Below are positions 1-5,377 of a stretch of DNA of 5,446 bases, one piece after another (within the stretch, counting starts at the first letter, position 1; every line of letters starts with the position of its first letter). The notes beneath the pieces were generated by a model, which searched no databases, had not been told where the DNA came from, and worked only from the letters and a program-made list of their open reading frames with translations. The DNA is from Methyloprofundus sp. (GTDB lineage: Bacteria > Pseudomonadota > Gammaproteobacteria > Methylococcales > Methylomonadaceae). The stretch covers positions 1-5,446 of the forward strand of contig WTCN01000324.1 in assembly GCA_013138555.1 (NCBI GenBank), given 5' to 3'. Both the position numbers and the translations under genes were made by a program.

Positions 1-86
1 TTTCTCTCTATGAAAATTTTAGATTTCTCTACGATCGCACGCTCTTTTTTAAAGACTCTATTCATCATCATATCAATATCATTCAT
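1..86 (-). CDS. 5' end of a second diguanylate cyclase-like gene, cut by the window edge
   Basis: The minus strand from 86 down to the left edge reads 28 codons without a stop, and the gene continues outside the window. From the second or third of three consecutive Met codons it reads MMNRVFKKERAIVE, which aligns with MMKRVLKKECAIIE at the start of the cyclase at 824-1546. At DNA level 26-68 and 1504-1546 agree at 37 of 43 positions with no gaps. I chose the start at 86 because GGTGAG (minus strand, 98-93) lies 6 bases before that ATG; starts at 71, 68 or 65 are also possible and the paralogue begins nearer the latter. Only the N-terminal helical segment is visible, so a GGDEF domain is inferred from the paralogy, and whether the gene is intact cannot be told. 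Confidence 0.72.
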   Translation of the reverse strand, partial: MNDIDMMMNRVFKKERAIVEKSKIFIER

Positions 87-453
87 TATATACTCACCAA
101 AGTTCGTATTATGGCTATCAGCTTAAGGTGAGACAACACCAGAGCTATAAAAATACCTGCGGATAATGACAAATTGTAATTTAACCTTAATTAAGATAGT
201 TTTTTTGATGTCAATATCATAGCTTCGACGCAACGTGCCGGAAATTAACCTTCCTGGCACATGCATGTATAAATATTTAGGGGCGCTAACGACTGTTCCG
301 CACTTATTTGACGACTAACACTCTGACCCATTATCCATAAAAAAAGAACTCCTGCATATCTTTTTGCGCCAAAAGAATACCCTACCCAATATAATTTCAG
401 TAAACCGTGTAGCCTTTAAAACGATAACTAATACCCTGAACATTAAGTATTTA
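87..453. other. Gene-poor AT-rich spacer
   Basis: This 367-base stretch lies between the start of the left-edge cyclase and the SiaC-like remnant. I see no open frame with a credible start, ribosome site and protein-like composition on either strand, and no tRNA, rRNA or CRISPR pattern. The segment next to the left-edge gene (about 87-140) shows weak, gapped resemblance to the DNA upstream of the intact cyclase (about 1570-1640), so the duplication may have included the leader. The spacer is long for neighbouring genes of one pathway, which fits local decay. Confidence 0.5.
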
Positions 454-582
454 TCAACTCTTAAAAGAAACCATTGCAAAAGGAAGCCTCATATCCTCTT
501 TAAATTCCAGGCCAGCTTCTTTGATATCTTCATCACCCTCAACATAATACCAGTTAACACTAAATTTTTTATTTTTAAAAAA
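454..582 (-). pseudogene. C-terminal remnant of a SiaC-family (DUF1987) phosphoprotein
   Basis: On the minus strand a 42-codon frame follows an in-frame stop and ends in TGA at 456-454. It contains VNWYYVEGDEDIKEAG, then EFKED and LPFAMVSFKS at the end. From memory of the family this is the C-terminal signature of SiaC/DUF1987 proteins: a beta-strand ending in (V/I)NWYY, an acidic D/E-rich stretch, E-A-G, and a final PF. Full-length members are about 125 residues. Here the same frame upstream is broken by stops (for example at 585-583), and I could not find the N-terminal two thirds in any frame. SiaC is phosphorylated by SiaB, dephosphorylated by SiaA, and activates the diguanylate cyclase SiaD when unphosphorylated. 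The stop-to-cyclase interval (454-823) is about one full siaC long, suggesting a gene that decayed in place. Family assignment rests on pattern recognition only. Confidence 0.6.
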
Positions 583-823
583 TTAGAGAATTTATTGGGT
601 GCATTTCTGTTACTTACAAAACCTACTTTGTAATAATTGTAAAGAAAAACGGTATCTTTCAATAATACAGTGAATTTTGTGCATAATCGTAGCGGATGCA
701 GGATGTGACTTTTCCCTTGTAGTGCCTTGTAACTCCATATACCAAATCCTGCATTAAGACCTAAGATGCTGCACCGAATGTTATTGTCACCACCTCGACT
801 GTACCAGACAATGAAAAGTTAAT
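583..823. other. Degenerate spacer between the cyclase and the SiaC-like remnant
   Basis: No intact gene is visible. One minus-strand frame stays open for 109 codons (818 to 492), but it has no good start and its translation does not resemble SiaC or anything else I recognise. A perfect 9-base inverted repeat, ATGCAGGAT (696-704) and ATCCTGCAT (746-754), encloses 41 bases. The stretch probably holds decayed siaC sequence or inserted DNA, but this cannot be shown here. Confidence 0.4.
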
Positions 824-1546
824 TTATGAATAAATCACATACTGGTTTTTATTATTTCTCTTGGCCTGACAAAGCGCTTTAGCCACATGACAAAGCAACT
901 CTTCTGCTGTTTTAGGGTCGCCGGAATGAATATCAGAAACCCCGAGACTCAAGGTCAGTAAAAAAGAACCGACTTCTGCGCTACCCGTTTCAAACTTAAG
1001 CTGGGCTATATTTTTTCTTATCTTCTCTGCAACAATAGCAGCATCATATACTCTGGTATTAGGTAAAATTACCAGAAACTCTTCACCACTATAGCGCCCA
1101 AATATATCAACTTCTCTAATAGAGCTCTGAATCATTTCAGCAATCGTTTTGAGTGCAAAATCTCCTACCTGAGGCCCGTAACGCATATTTATACTTTTAA
1201 AATCATCAATATTAATCAGTATACAACTCACACAGGATAAATATCGTTCACTTCTCAAAAACTCTATTTCTAATGCTTCTAAGATATAGTAGCGGTTATA
1301 ACACCCCGTTAAATAATCGGTAACAGATATTTTATATAACTGTTTTTTTTTGTTTTCAATTTCTGAGTTAGCATCAAACCGCTTTCCCTGACTATTATCA
1401 TCAATTTTTGCCAGTTCTGAATGTTTATTGAGCAACGATTGATATGCAGTGAGTAATTGAACATATCCCATCCGCTGCTGCTCTTCTCTAATCAAATCTT
1501 GACTCTCTATGATTGCACACTCTTTTTTAAGTACTCTTTTCATCAT
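824..1546 (-). CDS. Diguanylate cyclase, GGDEF domain with intact I-site
   Basis: Predicted cytosolic enzyme of 240 residues that joins two GTP into cyclic di-GMP. Residues 1-75 are charged and helical, probably a coiled-coil stalk; there is no membrane segment and no recognisable sensor domain. The GGDEF domain spans about 76-240: DYLTGCYNR (77-85), IDDFKSIN (113-120) with metal ligand D114 and guanine-contacting N120, GD at 128-129, the signature SGEEF at 153-157, TLSLGVS (198-204), and a C-terminal AKALCQAKRNNKN (222-234). Ser replaces the first Gly of the signature, a change tolerated in active cyclases. The usual D and H after N120 are M121 and P125. REVD at 144-147, five residues before the signature, is an intact inhibitory site, so product inhibition is expected. 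A short stalk plus GGDEF fits SiaD-type cyclases, and the nearby SiaC-like remnant supports that. The start lacks a clear ribosome site but matches the paralogue at the left edge. Confidence 0.93.
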   Translation of the reverse strand: MMKRVLKKECAIIESQDLIREEQQRMGYVQLLTAYQSLLNKHSELAKIDDNSQGKRFDANSEIENKKKQLYKISVTDYLTGCYNRYYILEALEIEFLRSERYLSCVSCILINIDDFKSINMRYGPQVGDFALKTIAEMIQSSIREVDIFGRYSGEEFLVILPNTRVYDAAIVAEKIRKNIAQLKFETGSAEVGSFLLTLSLGVSDIHSGDPKTAEELLCHVAKALCQAKRNNKNQYVIYS

Positions 1547-1934
1547 GCCATATATTCAGTTATATTCATCATTTCATACACATTACTTAGCTCGCGATAC
1601 ACTATCTGTCTTACGTTGATAAGCAAACTATCGTTTAATTATTAAATTTCTTGCTTGTTATAAAAGTATAGTCAACTTATCGAATACTTGCTTACAATCA
1701 CTTACCCAATTGCTCCTCTCTGCTAAAAGGACTGCTAATAAAAAGCAAGGCAACGAGCTTAACACACAGGACACCCAGTAATTTAGCAATGCAGGGGAAG
1801 GCGCGTGGAGGGGAGTAGGCTTTAGCCTTACATGAATATAAGCATTCGTTATATCAATCAGCGGGTATGAAGCTCTGCGCAATACAAGAGAGCAGAGTAT
1901 AATTGCAATATATTCTTAATAATACGGTGTCCCC
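1547..1934. other. Intergenic region between divergent genes
   Basis: This 388-base stretch separates the minus-strand cyclase from the plus-strand RRM gene, so it should carry both promoters. The half near the cyclase is very AT-rich. The part at about 1690-1882 is richer in G and C and has a small hairpin, GGC-TTTA-GCC (1818-1827), with a flanking GTA/TAC pairing. A 74-codon minus-strand frame covers this GC-richer part; its low-complexity, cysteine- and leucine-rich translation looks spurious. TATAAT at 1898-1903 could be the -10 box of the RRM gene, but there is no matching -35 box. The compositional break hints at a dispersed intergenic repeat. Confidence 0.5.
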
Positions 1935-2216
1935 ATGAAACTACTGATACGCAACCTCACCCGCAATACCACAGAGGCAGAGCTTAAAGCCCTTTTTGAA
2001 CCCTTTGGTACAGTACAGTCCTGCTCGCTGGTACTAGACAAAGACACGGGTATATCCAAGGGCTTTGGCTTTGTCGAGATGCCCAGGATCGGTGAAGCGA
2101 AGGCTGCAATGAAAAACCTTAACGGTAAGGATGTTGCCAATAGTAAAATCCGCGTTAAAAAAGCTGAACAAAAAGTGACTAAAAGCAATACTGATGCGGC
2201 CGAATCAAATGAGTAA
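1935..2216 (+). CDS. RRM-domain RNA-binding protein
   Basis: A 93-residue protein that is almost entirely one RNA recognition motif. RNP2 is LLIRNL (3-8) and RNP1 is KGFGFVEM (42-49), with the RNA-stacking aromatics F44 and F46 present; the first aromatic, normally in RNP2, is replaced by Ile. The fold runs to about residue 77 and is followed by a short polar tail. Small stand-alone RRM proteins of this type occur in proteobacteria and cyanobacteria, where they bind single-stranded RNA and are often linked to cold or stress responses; that role is inferred from the family. GGTG at 1926-1929, five bases before the ATG, can serve as ribosome site. The stop overlaps the start of the VF530 gene, so the two are probably co-transcribed and translationally coupled. 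Confidence 0.93.
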   Translation: MKLLIRNLTRNTTEAELKALFEPFGTVQSCSLVLDKDTGISKGFGFVEMPRIGEAKAAMKNLNGKDVANSKIRVKKAEQKVTKSNTDAAESNE

Positions 2217-2442
2217 AGAGCGTGTTCAGGACCCACTACATGGTATAACCCTGAAGGCGATTGTGACTCAGTTAGTTGAGGAATATGGCTGGGATGAACT
2301 GGGTAGTCGTATCACGATTAAATGCTTCACCAATGATCCCAGTATTTCCTCTAGTTTAAAATTCTTGCGTAAAACTCCCTGGGCGAGGCAAAAAGTCGAG
2401 GAACTCTATTTAAATACCCAATGGTCGAGCAATAAGATTTAA
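2209..2442 (+). CDS. VF530-family (DUF2132) DNA-binding protein
   Basis: A 77-residue protein of the VF530 family, named after the Vibrio fischeri member of known structure and annotated as double-stranded DNA-binding. The family core is clear: DPLHGITL (8-15), EEYGWDELG (24-32), then CFTNDPSISSSLKFLRKTPW (39-58) and a closing KVEELYL helix. I chose the ATG at 2209 because it overlaps the RRM stop as ATGAGTAA, a typical coupling arrangement, and puts the DPLHG block close to the N-terminus. An in-frame ATG at 2194 would add five residues. Neither start has a strong ribosome site, consistent with dependence on translation of the RRM gene. The cellular role is unknown; the pairing of an RNA-binding with a DNA-binding protein suggests a common nucleic-acid task but does not prove it. 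Confidence 0.93.
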   Translation: MSKERVQDPLHGITLKAIVTQLVEEYGWDELGSRITIKCFTNDPSISSSLKFLRKTPWARQKVEELYLNTQWSSNKI

Positions 2443-2471
2443 GACTACCACTTAAAACAAGGATAAGAATA

Positions 2472-2891
2472 ATGAAACTTTCTCCGTTATTTTTGCTATC
2501 TTCGCTACTGCTATCCCCGTTTTTAATAGCGACTGCTAGCGCAGATATGAACTGTCAAACAGATTCATTTGGCAATAAAAGCTGTAAGGATGCTAAGGGC
2601 AATAACTGGTTCGGACGAAAAGATCTCTCAGGCAACGTCATCTGGACGGATAACCAAGGAAATACTATTAGAGAAGAAAAAGACTCTTTTGGTAATACGA
2701 CCTACAGAGATAGCAGAGGTGTACTGAGAGGCAGAAAAGATTCATTTGGAAACGAAACATTCCAGGATAAACATGGAAATACGATTAAAGGCAGAACTGA
2801 TGCTTTTGGAAATACAAACTACCGGGATAGCTCTGGAAACCTTATTAACTGCTATAAAGACTCATTAGGCAAGGAAACCTGTGGTAAATAG
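2472..2891 (+). CDS. Secreted protein of D-x-x-G-N repeats with cysteine caps
   Basis: I do not recognise this 139-residue protein as a named family. It has a standard signal peptide: Lys2, a hydrophobic stretch at about 5-20, and an Ala-Ser-Ala cleavage site after residue 24, giving a mature protein of about 115 residues. The mature part is built of ten-residue half-units centred on G-N, pairing into roughly 20-residue repeats that begin DSFGN (from residues 31, 51, 71, 90, 110 and a final half-unit at 130). NCQTDSFGNKSC (27-38) and NCYKDSLGKETC (126-137) place two cysteines, ten residues apart, at each end and nowhere between. This suggests a stack of beta-hairpins or a small beta-solenoid closed by disulfides in the periplasm or outside. 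AAGGA at 2459-2463 is a good ribosome site. It follows VF530 by 29 bases and may share its transcript. The G-N turns recall YD/RHS repeats, but the spacing differs. Confidence 0.88.
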   Translation: MKLSPLFLLSSLLLSPFLIATASADMNCQTDSFGNKSCKDAKGNNWFGRKDLSGNVIWTDNQGNTIREEKDSFGNTTYRDSRGVLRGRKDSFGNETFQDKHGNTIKGRTDAFGNTNYRDSSGNLINCYKDSLGKETCGK

Positions 2892-2904
2892 AGCATAAAA
2901 GCTG

Positions 2905-2928
2905 GCTATCTCTTTAAGATGGGATAGC
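2905..2928 (+). terminator. Hairpin after the secreted-protein gene
   Basis: GCTATCTC (2905-2912) can pair with GGGATAGC (2921-2928) with one G-U pair and an eight-base loop, starting 13 bases after the stop codon. No T-run follows, so it is a weak candidate for an intrinsic terminator and may instead protect the 3' end of the transcript. Confidence 0.3.
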
Positions 2929-2957
2929 TGAGAATAGAGAGGCAGAAGAAAATTATT

Positions 2958-3011
2958 TCACCATGAAGGAAATGAAGGTTTTTGCCTTTTTCTTCATACT
3001 CCTCATGGTGA
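2958..3011. repeat. Large inverted repeat between convergent genes
   Basis: TCACCATGA (2958-2966) and TCATGGTGA (3003-3011) are perfect 9-base complements. Inside, ATGAAG (2972-2977) pairs with CTTCAT (2992-2997), and GGA/TCC extends the stem after a one-base bulge. The loop is T-rich on the plus strand. It lies 66 bases after the secreted-protein gene and 17 bases beyond the nadE stop on the other strand, a natural place for a bidirectional terminator, although a clear T-tract outside the stem is missing on both strands. The regular ATGAAGG-like arms also look like a dispersed intergenic palindrome. Confidence 0.55.
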
Positions 3012-3028
3012 CATGATCCCGTTTTAAC

Positions 3029-3859
3029 TTAATCGTATATCGTCGGAATCGCTCGACGCTTGTGCTGTGTTTTCTGGAATGTATCAATAATTAACTGATG
3101 AGCCTCATCAGAAACCGTCTTGCCTTCAAGAAAGTCATCCAGTTGTTGATAACTTAAACCTAAGGCATCTTCATCGGTTTTACCAGGGTTCAGGTCTTCC
3201 AGGTCAGCCGTAGGGGCCTTTTCAATCAATACTTGCGGAACCCCAAGAGTTTTAGCAAGTTGTCTCACCTGGCGTTTATTCAAGCCAAAAAGCGGCGCAA
3301 GATCACAGGCCCCATCTCCCCACTTGGTAAAAAAACCAGTGATATTTTCCGCAGAATGATCAGTACCGATCACCAGCGCACCTAGCAGCCCTGCTATTTC
3401 ATATTGTGCAGCCATACGTGCACGAGCCTTAACATTACCTTTACTAAAATCTATCGTCGTTGTTGATGCTGGAAACAAACCTAATTGCTGCAATGAATGG
3501 CTGGTTTCTGTATGAATACCATCAACGCCTGGCTGAACATTAACCGAGATACTATGACTGGGCCGAATAAAGCGAATGGCTAATTGCGCATCACTTTCAT
3601 CTGCCTGAATATGATAGGGTAGGCGCACGGCAATAAACTGATAGTGACTGCTGCCCTCTTCGTTAAGCTGTTCCACGGCTAACTGAGCCAGGCGGCCACA
3701 AGTCGCTGAGTCAATACCGCCACTAATACCTAAAAGCAGAATGTTTAAGTTTGCCTGTTTAAGCTGTTTTTTGATAAAGTCGATACGACGCTGAATTTCA
3801 AACTCTGGCTCGATAACAGGGAGCACTTTCATTTCTTTAATTATGGATTCTTGATTCAT
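3029..3859 (-). CDS. nadE: NH3-dependent NAD+ synthetase
   Basis: Catalyses the last step of NAD synthesis: it adenylates deamido-NAD+ with ATP and replaces the activated group with ammonia. The 276 residues match the E. coli-type enzyme (275), without the nitrilase-like glutaminase domain of the longer form, so it depends on free ammonia. Visible motifs are the ATP-binding P-loop SGGIDS (46-51), KGNVKARARM (140-149), GTDHSAENITGFFTKWGDG (165-183) that holds deamido-NAD and the catalytic metal, PTADLEDLNPGKTDED (216-231), and KRRAIP near the C-terminus (267-272). The cytosolic homodimer of the family is expected. The start at 3859 lacks a strong ribosome site but gives the N-terminus expected from E. 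coli; Met10 is a less likely alternative. The gene is divergent from apaG-apaH and convergent with the secreted repeat protein. Confidence 0.97.
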   Translation of the reverse strand: MNQESIIKEMKVLPVIEPEFEIQRRIDFIKKQLKQANLNILLLGISGGIDSATCGRLAQLAVEQLNEEGSSHYQFIAVRLPYHIQADESDAQLAIRFIRPSHSISVNVQPGVDGIHTETSHSLQQLGLFPASTTTIDFSKGNVKARARMAAQYEIAGLLGALVIGTDHSAENITGFFTKWGDGACDLAPLFGLNKRQVRQLAKTLGVPQVLIEKAPTADLEDLNPGKTDEDALGLSYQQLDDFLEGKTVSDEAHQLIIDTFQKTQHKRRAIPTIYD

Positions 3860-4007
3860 AGCTTGTGAGTGATATTAGTACAGGTGTCAATTTTAAGCTT
3901 ATTGCTTAGTCATTTAGTCGTAATTGTATCTAAGTTTCTACTTATAAATGATAAAATAATTATTAAATTGATTAACCATGCAAAATTTCAGCAAAAAAAT
4001 ACCCGGT

Positions 4008-4385
4008 ATGAGTGAAAAAAATAAAATTTTAGTTGAAGTACAGCCTCGCTACATAAAGGAGCAGTCAAAGCCAAATGAACATAAATATGCTTTTACATAC
4101 ACAATAAAAATAACCAATATAGGCAATACTGCAGCACAATTATTAAGCCGGCACTGGCTAATTACCGACTCCAATGGCAAGGTAGAGGAAGTGCGGGGTG
4201 AGGGGGTCATTGGAAAAAAACCTTATTTACAGCCAGGGGAGGCATTTACCTATACAAGTGGTGCATTAATTGCGACCTCTGTTGGCGTAATGGAAGGTAA
4301 ATATACAATGCTCTCGGATAGCGGAGAAAATTTTGACACTCCCATTCCACAATTTACCTTATCAATCCCCAGAACATTGCATTAA
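4008..4385 (+). CDS. apaG: ApaG protein (DUF525)
   Basis: ApaG is a small protein with an immunoglobulin-like (fibronectin type III) fold, usually encoded just before apaH; its biochemical role is unsettled. The family landmarks are present: the early strand VEVQPRYI, FTYTIKITNIG, the QLLSRHWLITDSNG block, the glycine-rich GEGVIGKKP loop, and LQPGEAFTYTSGA. The start at 4008 gives 125 residues and lines up residue for residue with the E. coli protein as I remember it. An in-frame ATG at 3978 would add ten residues (MQNFSKKIPG). Neither start has a clear ribosome site. The stop is five bases before apaH, so the two genes are almost certainly one transcript and translationally coupled. In E. 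coli apaGH follows rsmA (ksgA); that link is absent here, and nadE lies upstream in the opposite direction. Confidence 0.96.
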   Translation: MSEKNKILVEVQPRYIKEQSKPNEHKYAFTYTIKITNIGNTAAQLLSRHWLITDSNGKVEEVRGEGVIGKKPYLQPGEAFTYTSGALIATSVGVMEGKYTMLSDSGENFDTPIPQFTLSIPRTLH

Positions 4386-4390
4386 ACACT

Positions 4391-5215
4391 ATGTCAATTT
4401 ACGCAATCGGAGATATTCAAGGGTGTTTTGATGATTTGCAGCGGCTGTTAGTCAAGATTAATTTTAATAAAAAAAAGGACCAACTCTGGTTTGTCGGAGA
4501 CCTGGTTAATCGAGGCCCTAAATCACTGGAAACCTTGCGCTTTATTAAATCACTCGGGGATGCGGCTGTGTGTGTTCTGGGGAATCATGACTTGCATTTG
4601 CTTGCCGTCGCTTATGACTCCTCCCCTTTTCGCGCTAAAGATACTTTACAGCCAATTTTCGAGGCAAAGGATAAAGATGAGCTATTAGACTGGCTAAGAG
4701 GCAGGCCCCTTTTTCATTACAATGATGATTTTTGTTTATTGCATGCTGGATTGCCGCCACAATGGGATTTTTCAACAGCTAAAAAAATGGCAGCTAAAGT
4801 TGAAAAGGTATTACGTGGTGATAATTATCTGGATTTTTTTAAAGTCATGTATGGTAATGAGCCGGATCAATGGAGTGAAAAATTAAAAACCCAGGAGCAA
4901 TTGCGCTTTACCGTCAACTGTTTCACTCGTATGCGCTTTTGTGATAATAAAGGTCGATTGGACTTTGATCATAATGGCAAACCAGGGAGTCAGCCGAAAC
5001 ATTTAACGCCCTGGTTTGATTTACCGCACAGGAAAAATGCTGACTTAAAGATCATTTTTGGTCACTGGTCCTCTCTCGGATACCATCAATCAAACAACTG
5101 TTATGCAATAGATACAGGCTGCCTATGGGGCGGTCAATTGACAGCACTCAAACTAGGCCACAAAGTGCACAGAATCAGCATTGATTGTGCAGGGTATAGA
5201 AAGCCAAACAAATAA
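4391..5215 (+). CDS. apaH: Symmetrical bis(5'-nucleosyl)-tetraphosphatase
   Basis: ApaH cleaves Ap4A and related dinucleoside polyphosphates to two nucleoside diphosphates, and in E. coli it also removes Np4 caps from RNA. The 274 residues compare with about 280 in E. coli. All metal-site motifs of the PPP phosphoesterase fold are visible: GDIQG (7-11), GDLVNRG (36-42), GNHD (64-67), HAG (118-120) and GHW (224-226), followed by the ApaH-typical DTGCLWGG (241-248). The middle segment with YGNEP (154-158) and FTRMRFCD (178-185) is also characteristic of ApaH rather than of protein phosphatases. No strong ribosome site precedes the ATG; the five-base gap to apaG points to coupling. Expected in the cytosol, where Ap4A rises under heat and oxidative stress. 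Confidence 0.98.
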   Translation: MSIYAIGDIQGCFDDLQRLLVKINFNKKKDQLWFVGDLVNRGPKSLETLRFIKSLGDAAVCVLGNHDLHLLAVAYDSSPFRAKDTLQPIFEAKDKDELLDWLRGRPLFHYNDDFCLLHAGLPPQWDFSTAKKMAAKVEKVLRGDNYLDFFKVMYGNEPDQWSEKLKTQEQLRFTVNCFTRMRFCDNKGRLDFDHNGKPGSQPKHLTPWFDLPHRKNADLKIIFGHWSSLGYHQSNNCYAIDTGCLWGGQLTALKLGHKVHRISIDCAGYRKPNK

Positions 5216-5377
5216 ACTAAACACGCCCTCCTTTGTCTTCAAAACCTCCGAAGAGTAGCTCCAACGAATAATAGCAAGTTACGAGCTTCTAACTGGGTAA
5301 TGTTTTTTTCACTCTACAGACACAATACGCTTTTCCCTGCCTATCAATTAGTAGCCACCACATAGCCCAAGTCCACT
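5216..5377. other. Intergenic gap between convergent apaH and pgeF
   Basis: No gene is visible in these 162 bases. A short self-complementary stretch, AGTTA and TAACT (within about 5277-5297), lies just before a run of seven T on the plus strand (about 5304-5310). Its stem is too short and too far from the T-run for a confident terminator call. Confidence 0.4.

Noticed and set aside
280..325. Repeated CTAACGACTG and TGACGACTAAC motifs as possible integron-type recombination sites
   Set aside because: The core-site consensus is not met, there is no cassette structure, and no integrase is in the window.
364..633. 89-codon plus-strand open frame starting at TTG
   Set aside because: It is antisense to the SiaC-like remnant, has no ribosome site, and its Lys-, Asn- and Phe-rich translation reflects AT-rich DNA.
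489..818. 109-codon minus-strand stretch without stops
   Set aside because: It has no credible early start, its translation resembles no family I know, and it overlaps the SiaC-like segment in another frame. It may be decayed sequence but cannot be called a gene.
1457..1645. 62-codon plus-strand open frame
   Set aside because: It is mostly antisense to the N-terminal coding part of the cyclase and has no ribosome site or family features.
1658..1882. 74-codon minus-strand open frame
   Set aside because: Low-complexity, Leu-, Pro- and Cys-rich translation with no domain; more likely non-coding or repeat DNA.
1898..1903. TATAAT as the -10 box of the RRM gene
   Set aside because: No acceptable -35 box lies 16-18 bases upstream and there is no extended -10 TG, so it was not listed as a promoter.
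1916..2236. 106-codon minus-strand open frame
   Set aside because: It is antisense to the well-supported RRM gene.
3885..3890. TTGACA on the minus strand as the -35 box of nadE
   Set aside because: The bases 17 positions downstream (minus-strand CACAAG) do not resemble a -10 box.
4491..4688. 65-codon plus-strand open frame
   Set aside because: It lies in another frame inside apaH, whose motifs cover the same bases.
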